From contig JAHFWL010000251.1 in assembly GCA_021292165.1 (NCBI GenBank), forward strand, positions 1 to 64,000: a stretch of DNA of 64,000 bases, given 5' to 3'. Both the position numbers and the translations under genes were made by a program. Of the stretch, positions 30,342 through 41,377 are shown piece by piece. The notes under the pieces were generated by a model. It ran no database searches. It saw only the letters and a list, made by a program, of their open reading frames with translations, and had not been told where the DNA came from. Numbering within the stretch: position 1 is the first letter of the stretch; every line of letters begins with the position of its first letter. The DNA comes from Shinisaurus crocodilurus. Lineage: Eukaryota > Chordata > Lepidosauria > Squamata > Shinisauridae.

Positions 30342-30410
30342 TGATGACGTCATCACACAGAGCCCGCCAAAATCGACCAATTTGGTGTTAGCTTCGGACT
30401 ATAAAAGGCC
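30342..30410 (+). promoter_or_regulatory. CRE palindrome plus TATA box
   Basis: A perfect 14-bp palindrome TGATGACGTCATCA (30342-30355) contains a consensus cAMP-response element TGACGTCA. A CCAAT-like GACCAATTTGG follows near 30376. CTATAAAAGG lies at 30399-30408, predicting transcription rightward from about 30430. The surrounding ~300 bp have more CpG than the window's average. It may be the promoter of an autonomous hAT ancestor, or a captured cellular or LTR promoter. Motifs are seen directly; function is inferred. Confidence 0.5.
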
Positions 30411-30545
30411 CTCCGCAGCACAAGACAGGCACCAGTGATCTGGCATCTTCGGACCATGACACTGGCTGTCAGAGCTCCACGCTCTCTCGGTTACTTGAGC
30501 TTTTCGCTCCGCTGTTTTCACGCGCACCTTGCTGCTTCGCCAGGA

Positions 30546-30720
30546 CTAGGCTGACCATACGTACCGTTTTAAAAGGGACAATCCCATTTTTTTCATATTT
30601 CCTGACCATCCCTTCTTTTTAATATAAATGTCAATTTTGTCCCGTTTTTAGTAAACTATATATAGTTTTAATTTTTTTGTAAAACGCTGAACATGGCTTG
30701 TTTATTTCTCATAAGATTCT
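30546..30720. mobile_element. Second hAT-like terminus inside the composite
   Basis: TAGGCTGACCATACGTACC and the following TTTTAAAAGGGACAATCCC resemble the outer left end (TAAGGTGACCATATGTACTGG), so a related element seems to begin here. No matching right end or TSD was found. It may be an older insertion whose other end is lost, or an internal duplication of the terminus. Confidence 0.45.
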
Positions 30721-31584
<864 letters not shown>

Positions 31585-31712
31585 CGCAGCCGTTCTCAAC
31601 CTCTGGATGTGTCGGACTACAACTCCCAGCACCAACCAGCCAGCTGGCTGGGGGATGCTGGGAGTTGTAGTCCCACATATCTGGAGGGTACTAGGTTGGA
31701 GAAGACTGTAGT
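31585..31712. mobile_element. Hairpin MITE
   Basis: The arms GACTACAACTCCCAGCA and TGCTGGGAGTTGTAGTC enclose a GCCAGCTGGC core. Outer parts TTCTCAACCTCTGGATG and GGTTGGAGAAG pair loosely. It is a member of the family at 5746-5888, here nested in the composite hAT. Confidence 0.75.
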
Positions 31713-31821
31713 AAGGAGTTAGTTAGCCCTATTGAAGCCAGTGGGAGTCACTTTCCAGTACAAACCCCTATCAGATCCCTCTGCAAGCCACTGAGTGCTC
31801 TTTTCTTCTGGATTAATACAC

Positions 31822-32132
31822 TGACTAGGTTCAGACAACATGATAACCCACACTCAGGGCTGAGTAAGGGTTGTCGTTGAACCGTGGGTTGTCGTTGAAC
31901 CGTGGGTTGTTGTCTGAACCCAGCCGAGATAAGAAACCATGGTGAACAACCCACAGTTCACAGCCCAATAACAACCATGGCTTCTCTTCGTGGGTTAGTT
32001 GTGGTTAAGAAGCCATGGCTTGTTAGTGCAGGTGGGTTCAGACAACACAATAACCCACGTTTCAGCAACAACCCACACTCAACCCATAGTCAACCCCTGA
32101 GTGTGGGTTATCATGTTGCCTGAACCCAGTCA
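31822..32132. mobile_element. MITE with ~38-bp terminal inverted repeats
   Basis: It begins TGACTAGGTTCAGACAACAT and continues GATAACCCACACTCAGGG. The complement of the right end begins TGACTGGGTTCAGGCAACAT with the same continuation, so the inverted repeats have only two mismatches in about 38 bp. Internally there is a ~20-bp direct repeat (GTTGTCGTTGAACCGTGG) twice at about 31871-31910. No TSD was resolved, so the superfamily is open. It is non-coding. Confidence 0.8.
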
Positions 32133-32289
32133 TTGCGGATAACCATCAGTCCCCACCATGGTCTTTAGGCCACTGTCCCCATGATCCACTCTGGCTGTGT
32201 GCAGGCCTAGCTGTGGGGTTACAGAGTGGCAAGGGAAAGGCGCTGTGTGTGTAGCCAGTGATAACTTCCTCCTTATTAGTACAGTACTA

Positions 32290-32425
32290 CTTAATGGTAG
32301 TTCAGTACTAAATTTTGAAGTGCAGGCGCTCATCATTACAGCCCCAATGACCATACCCCAAGGACAACCCAAAATACAGGCAGCTGTGTTGATCCATTAT
32401 AGATAGATACCCACAAAGAAAATCA
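32290..32425 (+). repeat. Fragment of the repeat at 63605-63985
   Basis: TTTTGAAGTGCAGGCGCTCATC and the following ACAGCCCCAATGACCATACCCC match, with substitutions, the sequence at about 63635-63685. GGCAGCTGTGTTGATCCAT (32380-32398) matches 63949-63965. The middle portion of that repeat is missing here. Confidence 0.6.
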
Positions 32426-32528
32426 GTCCATAGCATACTAGCTAATTTATTGGATCAGCTGAAAAAAGTGCCAGAGCTCTGGGACCCAGTGTTCCCACTC
32501 CACTACACCATGGCTTCTTTATCAGAGG

Positions 32529-32692
32529 GGAGGGGGCCATTGCTCAATGGCAGAGCACCCATCTTGCGTGCAAAAGGTCCTGGGTTTCATCCCTGGTATC
32601 TCCAGGTGAGACTGGGAAAGACTCCTGTGTAAACCCCTGGAGAGCCACTTGCAGTCAGTGTGTAGGCAACAATGAGCTAGATCAAGCGTGGG
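32529..32692 (+). mobile_element. tRNA-derived SINE (second family)
   Basis: The head has a tRNA-like A box in GGGCCATTGCTCAATGG and a B box GGGTTTCATCCC at about 32582-32593, separated as in a tRNA gene. The body has GACTGGGAAAGACTCCTG, CCTGGAGAGCC and CAATGAGCTAGAT. A minus-strand copy is at 53078-53283. The 3' end is cut by, or joined to, half of a hairpin MITE (32690-32722). Confidence 0.8.
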
Positions 32693-32722
32693 GAACCTAT
32701 GACCCTCCAGATCTTGTTGGAC

Positions 32723-35700
32723 TACTGTGAAGGATTGAGGCCTACCCAGGCTTGAGTTAGGTTGAAGCCTGAAGGCCCAAATTTCTCCTGATGGGAGAAA
32801 AGTCATTTGTGACTTTGGGGGTGCCACAAGGGCCACCCCCCTAACACTGCTACTTGTTGCCCTTGGTGGGGGGGGATTGTTTTTCCCTGTCTAGGGCCTG
32901 AACATGTGCCTTGGAGGGGAGTCATGGGGCCAAGTGGGGGGTTCTGTGGGGGGCCCAATTAGTGTAGTGATGGGTAGAAGGAGATATGGCATTGGGAGGA
33001 GGACTAGCCAGGTAAGGGGAACACAGCCCAGACACTTAATGGCTGTGCCTTGTTCCGGTCCTCCTCGCACCCGCAGGTTTGGTGGTTGCCCTATCAGCCT
33101 GCCCTCCCCTCAGGTCTCTGGATGCTGCTTCTAAATGCCAGATTGGTGCAAAATAAAACCTCCCTCATCCACGATTTAATAGTGGATGAGGTGGCCGATC
33201 TGGCATGCATTATCGAGACCTGGGTGGGAGAACAGGGAGGAGTTAGTCTCTCCCAGCTTTGCCCACCGGGGTACTTGGTGCAGCATAAGGGTACACCTGA
33301 GGGCTGGGGAGGGGGGTTGCCGTGGTCTATAGGAATTCTATCTCTCTCTCTCTCCAGGCTCCCTGTCTGACTACTGGTCTGGAGTGTTTGCACCTTTTGT
33401 TGGGCCAGCGGGACAGATTAGAGATTCTGTTGGTGTACCGCCCACCCCACTGCTCAACAGACTCCTTGGCTGAGCTGACAGAGGTGGTCTCGCTGGCGAT
33501 GCTGAGGTCCCCCAGGATGTTGGTCCTATGCTGAGGGCACCTTGTCTAGTGTGGCTCAGGAATTCATGGACTCCATGACAACCATGGGGCTGTCCCAACA
33601 TGTCATCAGCCCAACTCATGTAGCAGGGCACACTCTAGACCTGTTTTTTTCAACCGAGCATGGAGATGGTGATCTGAAGGTGGGGGACTTTGAATCGATC
33701 CCCTTGTCATGGTCAGATCACTACCTGCTGAGATTTAGGCTAACAGCAGCTTTCCCCCTCTGCAAGGGTGGGGGACCTATTAAGATGGTCCGCCCCCGGA
33801 GGCTGATGGATCTGGATGGTTTCCAGAGGGCCCTTGGGGGGTTTCTGGCTGATATGGCTGGCGGTCCTGTCGAATCCCTGGTTGATCTCTGGAATAGAGA
33901 GATGACCCGGGCGGTTGACACGATCGCTCCTGAGCTCCCACTCTGTAGTAGAGCTCGTACGACTCCGTGGTATACCCCAGAGCTGAGAGTGATGAAGCAA
34001 AACAGGAGACGGCTTGAGTGCAGGTGGAAGAAAACTCCTAGTGGATGCAATCTAGCCCTGGTACATGCCTATAGCCAGGTATACCTAGAGGCTGTGAGGG
34101 TGGCAAAGAGACAACATCTCACTGCCTCTATCCAATCATCTCTTTGCCGCCCAGCGGAGCTCTTTAGGGTCGCCCGGGGCCTGTTGTACTCTGGCCCCAG
34201 GGATGAGACTGATTATTTGGATCATCGACCCATCTGATGCCCGCTGCAATATATTCGCTAGGCACTTCCAGGAAAAAATCTCTTGCATCCGCAGGGACTT
34301 AGACTCCAATGTTATAGCAGTAGAATCAGGAAAGGTACCCAGAGCACAGCCTGGTCTAGTTATTTTGGATGAGTTTCAGTTGGTACAGCTTGAGGATGTT
34401 GACAAGGTGCTTGTACGGGTTCGTGCAACCACGTCTGTTCTGGATCCTTGCCCCTCTTGGCTTCTAAAAACTAGCAGGGAGGGAACAGCCGGCTTGGCCA
34501 GAGAGGTGATCAATGCCTCCTTGTGAGAGGGAGTGGTCCCATGCCACCTGAAACAGGCGGTGGTGAGACCACTCCTGAAGAAACCCTCTCTGGACCCGGA
34601 AGATCTTAACAACTTTAGGCCGGTGGCAAATGTTCCTTTCCTGGGCAAGGTCCTTGAGCGGGTGGTGTCCAACCAGCTCCAGGCGCTCTTGGATGAGACT
34701 GATTATTTGGATCCATTTCAGTCGGGGTTCAGTCCTGGTTTTGGCACAGAAACAGCTTTGGTCGCCCTGTATGATGACCTACGTCGGGACAGAGACAGGG
34801 GGAGTGCGACCCTGTTGATACTGCTGGATCTCTTGGCGGCTTTCAATACCATCAACCATGGTATCCTTCTGGAGCGGCTGTCTGAGTTGGGGGTGGGGGG
34901 CACTGCATTGCAGTGGTTCCGCTCCTATTTGGATGGCCAGCTCCAGAGGGTGGTGCTTGGGGAATGTTGCTCGGCCCCATGGACTCTCCAGTACGGGGTT
35001 CCTCAGGGGTCGGTCTTATCCCCCATGCTATTTAACATCTACATGAAACCACTGAATGGGGTCATCCAGAGTTTTGGAGTGCGTTGCCATCAGTACGCTG
35101 ATGACACACAGCTCTTTTTCTCCTTTTCATCTTCAGCAGGTGAGGCTGTGGATGTGCTGAACCGGTGCCTGGCTGCAACAATGGACTGGATGAGGGCTAA
35201 CAAACTGAGGCTCAATCCAGACAAGAATGAGATGCTGTTAGCGGGTGGTTCCTTTGACCGGATGGAGGGTGTTCAACCTGTTCTGGATGGGGTTGCACTC
35301 CCCTTGAAGGAGAAGGTTCGTAGCTTGAGGGTGCTCCTAGAGCCATCTTTGTCACTTGAGGCTCAGGTGGCCTCAGTGGCTCAGAGTGCCTTCTACCAGC
35401 TCCGGCTGGTGGCCCAGCTATGCCCCTATCTGTACAGGGATAGCCTGGTCTCAGTAATCTATGCTCTAGTGATCTCTAAACGAGAATACTGCAATGCACT
35501 CTACGTGGGGCTGCCTTTGAAGACTGTTCAGAAGCTGCAGCTTGTGCAAAATGTGGCAGCCAGGCTTATTGCGGGGACCAGAAGGTCCGAGCACATTACA
35601 CCGGTTCTGGCCCATTTGCACTGGCTGCCAATATGCTTCCGAGCCAAATTCAAGGTGCTGGTTCTAACCTATAAAGCCCTACACAGCTTAGGACCACAAT

Positions 35701-36150
35701 ACCTGATGGAACGTCTCGTCTCTCCCAACCGCAATCTACCCGGACACTACACTCAACATCTGGGGCCCTCCTCCAACTGCCACCTCCAAGAGAGGCTCGG
35801 TTGGTAGCAACAAGGAGGAGGGCCTTCTCAGTGGTAGCCCCCCAATTATGGAATAAGCTCCCCACTGAGACCCGCCTGGCGCCAACCTTACTATCTTTTC
35901 GGCGCCAAGTTAAGACTTCCCTCTATGCCAAGGCATTCAATAGTTAAGAGCTCAAAATTGCACAGGAGGGGGGAGGGGGAATTGTCACCTGTAGACTTAG
36001 TTTTATTAACTTTTGGATTGTATTTTAAACTGTGCTTTTTAATTTGGTTTTTAATCTTTTAAACTATTTTGTATGTTTTTATTGTTGTTTTATGTACCGC
36101 CCAGAGAGTTTCGACTGTGGGGCAGTATAGAAATTAAATAAATAAATAAA
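32723..36150 (+). mobile_element. Decayed L2-type LINE inside the composite hAT
   Basis: This is a plus-strand non-LTR retrotransposon of about 3.4 kb. Coding remains run from 33110 (endonuclease) to about 35930 (C-terminal region). The 3' UTR ends with GCCCAGAGAGTTTCGACTG, GGGGCAGTATAGAAATTAAA and an (ATAA)n tail at 36138-36150. It then passes directly into the hAT right end (TGTCCTGGTTTTAAATTTGG), so the LINE inserted ~37 bp from that end. It differs from the intact LINE at 15220-18880 in its 3' UTR and belongs to another subfamily. Confidence 0.85.
33050..35940 (+). pseudogene. L2-type endonuclease-RT pseudogene
   Basis: Reading from 5': LLLNARLVQNKTSLIHDL and IIETW (endonuclease start, 33120-33230), HVAGHTLDLFF and SWSDHYL (33610-33730), MVRPRRLMDLDG (33785-33820), then RT blocks NNFRPVANVPFLGKVLERVV (about 34608-34668), QSGF, YGVPQGSVLSPMLFN and HQYADDTQL (about 35090-35115), and the C-terminal HWLPI. 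The frame shifts near 33370-33540 and near 34210, and an in-frame TGA lies at 34524-34526. The second acidic residue of the motif A box is changed (DLLAAFN instead of DLSAAFD). The LWNSLP region at 35830-35930 is out of frame. It is not functional. Confidence 0.88.
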
Positions 36151-36195
36151 TGTCCTGGTTTTAAATTTGGAAAAAATGGTCACCTTATATCAGAG

Positions 36196-36390
36196 TGACA
36201 ATGGCAGAGGAACAATGATGGCAGATTTTCCCCACTTCCTTTGGCCTTTTTGGCTGTGTGTGCCTTTTTTCCTTTTTTTTTTCCTTTTTGACTTTTTCTT
36301 TCCCATTGCCTACAAAGGAAGGGAAATAAGCTACACCAGTTCTGAGGGCAGGCTTCCTTCTCCACCAACAGAAGTTAGTTCCCCCCCCCG
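36196..36390. repeat. Repeat flanking the composite hAT (right)
   Basis: This is the diverged counterpart of 29795-29985 (see that entry). It contains long T-rich runs and GGGAAATAAGCTACACCAG. Confidence 0.5.
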
Positions 36391-37134
36391 TGAAAATTAT
36401 TAGACCAATTTTGTTTTAATACTGCTTAACAAGAGACTGTATCGCAATTGCTTATGTGTTCATTTTCATCTTCTAATTATCTCATTTTGTATGCATGTCT
36501 AGTGCCCCCAAGGAAGGATTTCTAAAATGCATTGGGCCTAAAAATAAATCTTCTTTTGGCATCTGGAGGTCCTGCCTTCCCCCCCCCCCCAATGTCCCAG
36601 GGACCATAGGATTGCACTGTAAAAACTATAACAATTAAGACTCAACACACTATAGAGCACCTTATCTTGATAGCAGTTCTTAAAATTTTGCAGACTTTAT
36701 TGTCACCTGATTGTCCTGATCTATATGACACATAAATATCAGAAGCATGTCCTGAGAGAGATAATAAGAGTGAATTAAACCATATTGTTAGTTCATACAG
36801 GTGGATAAAGAAAGTGATGGGCTAAGAAAGGAGGACTGACAGAAGGCACCAAGCCTATAATGTGTCCTACAATGATCTTTAAAATAATACGACTAAACAA
36901 TAATAAAACTGGTTCCACAGCTGTGCCCCAAATTATCCACCCTGTTTGCAGGTGGCAAAGTTGGGAAGGCCCCGGCGGGGTGTGTGTGGGATTCTCCCAT
37001 AGTCTAAGAAGAATCTGGAAAAAAGAACATTTTCAGATAAAAATATCAGAAAATTATTTTCTGAGAAATTTCAGCCCATTGGTTAGTCAGTCAATTCAAT
37101 TGTTGGAAAGGAAGGAAAGTGAAGGGGGTTAGAG
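36391..37134. other. No supported feature
   Basis: Includes a poly-C run at about 36580-36591 followed by CCATAGGATTGCACTGT, a terminus like that of the 3811-4240 family, and a decayed piece (37010-37085) with AAATTATTTTCTGAGAAATT also seen near 20735. No gene is supported. Confidence 0.4.
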
Positions 37135-37315
37135 AAATTCATGGAGGATAAGCCTATCAGTGGCTACTGGTCATGATGGCTATATATAATGTTTATTATC
37201 AGAGGCAGTATGCATCTGTATGCCAGTTGCTGGGGAACAAGGAGGATGCTGTTGCATTCATGCCCTCCGTCTGATTCAGCATGGCTCATAGTATATTCTT
37301 ATGAAATGTGTTGAC
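37135..37315 (+). mobile_element. CR1-like repeat fragment
   Basis: TCAGTGGCTACTGGTCATGA, ATCAGAGGCAGTATGCATCTG, CCAGTTGCTGGGGAACAAGG and GGATGCTGTTGCATTCATG match 63722-63840. The 3' part ends in ATATTCTTATG, resembling CR1-type short-repeat ends. It is non-coding. Confidence 0.6.
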
Positions 37316-38429
37316 AGCACTGGATTGAATTAAAGAGAAGCCAGTGCCATTTGTGCTAATAAGTGGGAATCAGTTGCAAGAGCAAACCAAAGGCTGGGGG
37401 AAGAGAACAAAGAATCCGAATTATCCAGGATTTATTTATCTATTTTGCCTGGGGGGAAACATTCGGAAAACCGTGTGTTTTACAACATTTCAGAGGAAAC
37501 TGGATTTTAAGTGTGAAGAACTTTGCTCAAGAAGAGCCAATACCACTGCCAATTCTAAGTGATGGGTAGTTAACAAGTGAAAGCAATTGAGTAGAGTTTT
37601 CTAATGGGCTCTTTGCTTATTCAAGGCCCTAAATGGATGGAAGTTGTTGTAGCCTTAATTAACCCCTTTCTTTCTTAAGGTGTTTTAGTAGCTGGACTTG
37701 GCCTCCCTGATCCCAAATGTTAGAGAAGGGTTTTGCAATGTGTGTTTTCACTTCCTAATAATAGGCTCTTCTGTTACATCAATTTACATTAATTTAGTAT
37801 CATTAAAAGATAAGTCTAAACTGTCTTAGGTCCAAATTAGCTTGACAATTGGTTAGCTTGTTCAATAGCTCTGGACATCTGCTGTGGTGGTGATTTTTGT
37901 CCACTTTATTTATTTATTTATTTGGTTTTGTTTTCCAGATGAGTTCTTGCAGCTGCTGCCTGTCTCCCTCTCCATAATGTCCTCTTAGATTTACCCCACC
38001 TCTTAACATCATTATAATGCATGTATCCCCAAATTATTCACCTCATAATTATAACAAGTGGTGGGGTACGCTGAATTAGACATTGGGGCCCAGCTGCAGT
38101 GCTGCAGTGGCCCTGATATTCTGCAGCCAGAATCTGAGCAGGAGTGGTCCGGAAGGGTTTGGGCCCATTCAGCCTGTGGAATTCAGAATCTGCGTAAACT
38201 TACCTCTGCCAGTGTTCTCGGGGAAAAGCAGGCAGGAGGCAACTTACTCCCGTCCAGCTGCTGGCTTCAGCCTTGGCAGGGAAGGAAGGCGGCACCCTCT
38301 CTGTGAGAACATAACGGAAGAGGGGATGGTTTCCGGAAGTGTCACACAGATTGAAGCGTCTCCCCTGAAGGGCAGAAGGGAGATGTCTTGTTTGGGCAGG
38401 GGATCTCATTGATGGGCTACAATCCCTTG
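37316..38429. other. No supported feature
   Basis: A short (TTTA)n tract lies at 37906-37923. Overlapping short frames at 38058-38412 have no recognisable domain. Confidence 0.45.
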
Positions 38430-39340
38430 TCAGTTAGTTATTTAGGAGGAGGGCTTTTGCAGCCACACCTTCCCTTTTAAGCTGGTGCCCAGGTTGGGAG
38501 CCTTTGCTAAGAATATCCTCATCTTCACTGCCTGAAATCCTCTCTATTTGGACTTACTACCATCTGAGCCTCTTAGAGGCACTCTTCACATGGACTCTCA
38601 TTCCAGTTTGACTCTTCTCTCTTGAACTTTGTATTGTTAAGAACCTGCCATGAAAAGTACTGCTATATTTTTTCAAAGAATGTGGATTTTTGTATGCAAT
38701 CGATTGTGGAGTTTCATTGTCAATAGCCCAGAGTTGCCAGAGTTGTGCATGTTTTGCCTACTCTACACTGTGGTGAATTGGATGAGGTTATTTTTCTATT
38801 GGATGGTTTAGACTGATCCTGATGCTTGGACTTTTCTATGCCTGGACCCATGTAGCATAGAGATGTGAAGGTGGATGCCATGGTTGTTGAAGTCTATGCA
38901 TGTGTGGATTACTCTGAAGTCTGAACTTACTCATGAACCTGTTTTGGCTCTTGGATGTGATAGGCCTGGACCCATGTGAAGTGGAGATTCCAACAAACAT
39001 TCCCAGATTGGCCTAAACCTCTGTATGTGTGGCTTTGTTTAGGTCTTTTTCTAGAATCCTTGTCTTTGATTGCCTGAGAAGGTTGACCTCAGGAATCATT
39101 CATCCCCTTGCCCTGTGTTCTGAGCCGTAGAGATTACAGTGGGGGAACCAAATTGTCTGGATCTCTGACATGGTAATAGTTATTAGCTTTGTATTGTTCT
39201 GGAATTACTTATGGTGCCTATAGATAATTGTCACCAGCTATGTGATTTCTGAAGACTGTAACCATTAAGCTTTTACCATGGGATTTGCTGCAATAAAAGA
39301 ATCTCACTGATTTGATGTGTCCTGTGTCAGAATGCCAGAG
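38430..39340 (+). repeat. LTR-like sequence (copy C)
   Basis: It has a TATA-like CCCTTTTAAGC at about 38474 and a poly-A signal CAATAAA at 39291-39297 followed by CTGATTTGATGTGTCCTGTG. The latter resembles the end of 55860-56960 (CAATAAA...CTGATTTGA...TGTGTCTGAC). Positions 38735-38812 match a block of 41862-42466 (GTGCATGTTTTGCCTACTC and TTATTTTTCTATTGG). No gag-pol sequence adjoins it. It is possibly a solo LTR of a diverged family; a transcript end of unknown nature is the alternative. Confidence 0.4.
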
Positions 39341-40027
39341 TGTGTGTGCTTGAAGGAGCAGGCTCAGTACAGACATCATGGCAGGAGAAAAAGAAGAGAC
39401 TAAACAAGTAGACATGGTGCTGCTCTCCTCGGCAGCAGCCTTATGTTGGTTGGCTGTGTGAGGCATAGTTCTGCTCTTGGTGAGTTGAGAATATCTGTCT
39501 GTCTGTCTGTATATACCGTGTGTCTAGGTGGCTTTTGCTTTTATCCAACACTATAATCCAGTAACAGCTGCATTCCAGTTTTCTTGAACATATCAGGCAT
39601 ATCATTCTGTCCACTGAAGCTCAAGCACTGTGTAGAATATTTTCTGTTTAAAATGTCTAAGGATGTCTAAATCAAAAGAGGAACTGTCAATAGGAATCTC
39701 TCAAAGGGGATCTGATAAACCCCATCTACTGACTATGCTGGCCACATTTGACTAAACCTCTTTTTCATCTCTTTTTTCTTCCCCCCTTCCCCTGCTGCTC
39801 CTTTCTGTGTTAGCAGGAGCTAGCAAAGGAGGAAAGTTGATTATCAAAGTACCAACAACACAGTTTGAATTCCTGGCTCAAGTGCATTTTTCATCTCTTC
39901 CACCATTCATAAGTCATTGTGAGCTTCCAGTATCACACATGGGATCTGCTCTTTTAACATTTTTCATCATTCTCATCATGCCCCTTCTGCCATACCCCAG
40001 TGAACATGTATCACAAATAATTTTGCA
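39341..40027. other. No supported feature
   Basis: Contains a CTGT microsatellite at about 39495-39510. Nothing else is recognisable. Confidence 0.45.
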
Positions 40028-40625
40028 CATGTAAAGGGGGAGATGAAGAGTCGAGACACAAATTATGGTGTAAAATTAGGGCCACATTTATTGAATAATC
40101 AAAGATCTGTGAAGGGAAGAAGTGTGGCCATTGGTCAGTGGAGATGTTCACAGGCGAAAACATCCAACCCCAGGGGGTGGTGCTGCAACTCGCCACCCCC
40201 CAGTTTTACGCCACTGTGGTGCTGGGACTGGGAGGCCTTCGCACTGTCACCACCTCACAGTGCTGCACAACACCGATGCAGGTGAGGTGAGTCAGCCTCA
40301 AAGGCGATCCTTATCTCCCACAAACTGAGCCACACAACTCAGCAATGGGGAGCCTCAGGTCTCACCAGTCACCTAAAAGGTGCCATCAGATGATCACCAA
40401 ACCCTACCCCACTGCCTATTCCTGCACTTACCAGCCAAATTGAATCGAAATAGAATAACATTCCCAAAATAAAAAAACACTCAACCCTGTGTCACAGTGT
40501 AGAGTAGGCAAAACACACACATTGCACCTAGGCCAATCTGGGCAATGAACCAAAATTCCTACTCACTCGGCCACTGAACGGGTGACCATTGGAGCCTACA
40601 CTGCTAACAGAGAGGGAGGGAGGAA
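40028..40625 (-). repeat. LTR-like sequence (copy A), inverted partner of 41862-42466
   Basis: On the minus strand it reads, in order, CTGTTAGCAGTGTAGGC, TTTTGCCTACTCTACACTGT, CACCTTTTAGGTGACTGG, GAGGCTGACTCACCTCACC, CACAGATC, AATAAATGTGGCCC (poly-A signal at 40087-40092 on the complement) and CATAATTTGTGTCTCGACTC. The order is the same as in 41862-42466. The short distance from the signal to the end and the U5-like tail suggest an LTR. No coding region adjoins it. Confidence 0.55.
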
Positions 40626-41369
40626 GACGCAAAATAAAGAGGCTGGGGCTGGGCCAGCAGGGCCTAATATTGGCCCTGGTGTCCCACCCACCTGACAGTA
40701 GTCTCAATCTCCTTCCCCCTGTGCACAAAGTTCTCCCCGTCCACAGCTATGCATGGTTGGGGGAAGGGAATTCTGAGATTCTTCAATTTTTTACCTGTCC
40801 ATATATTTTTTAATCATTTCTGCTTTTTGTTTAAACCAGTGATAGTCAAACTGTGTACTGTGATAAGGTCTGAAGTGTGCCTTGAAAAATTAAGCTGCCG
40901 TACTGGATGCATCCACCATCATGCATTTATTAGAGTAGGCAGCGAATATGCAAGATCGTCTCCCGCTCCCCACGTTTGCATTTTTCTGGCAGATAGGAAC
41001 AAGCCAAATAAGGGCACTGGGGATTCCCTGACATTGTATGTGCTCCAACTGACAGCTATGGGGGAATCTTTGAAACTTCCCTATTGCCTAGAATGCATAA
41101 TCAACTCTAAGCCCTGAATGACTGGCAAAAGATAGTGGTGGCCATGCAGTTGTGTAGCTTTTCAAAATACACTGCTAAAATATGCAAGTATAGGATACCT
41201 TCAGATAACCCATTTAAGCATGGTTTCGATCCCACTTTGTACAATGCCTAGTGAAGTCATTCAAATGGGCTTCTGGCTACATGGTTTTAACAGCAACCCA
41301 TGCTCTCACACCCCTCTCTTTTGTACATCAGAGAGTGCTTCGTTGTATACTTTTCTGTTGAAAACATTT
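40626..41369. other. No supported feature
   Basis: The 122-codon frame at 40749-41117 contains no recognisable domain. There are no repeat ends apart from the adjoining elements. Confidence 0.45.
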
Positions 41370-41377
41370 CTTTAGAA

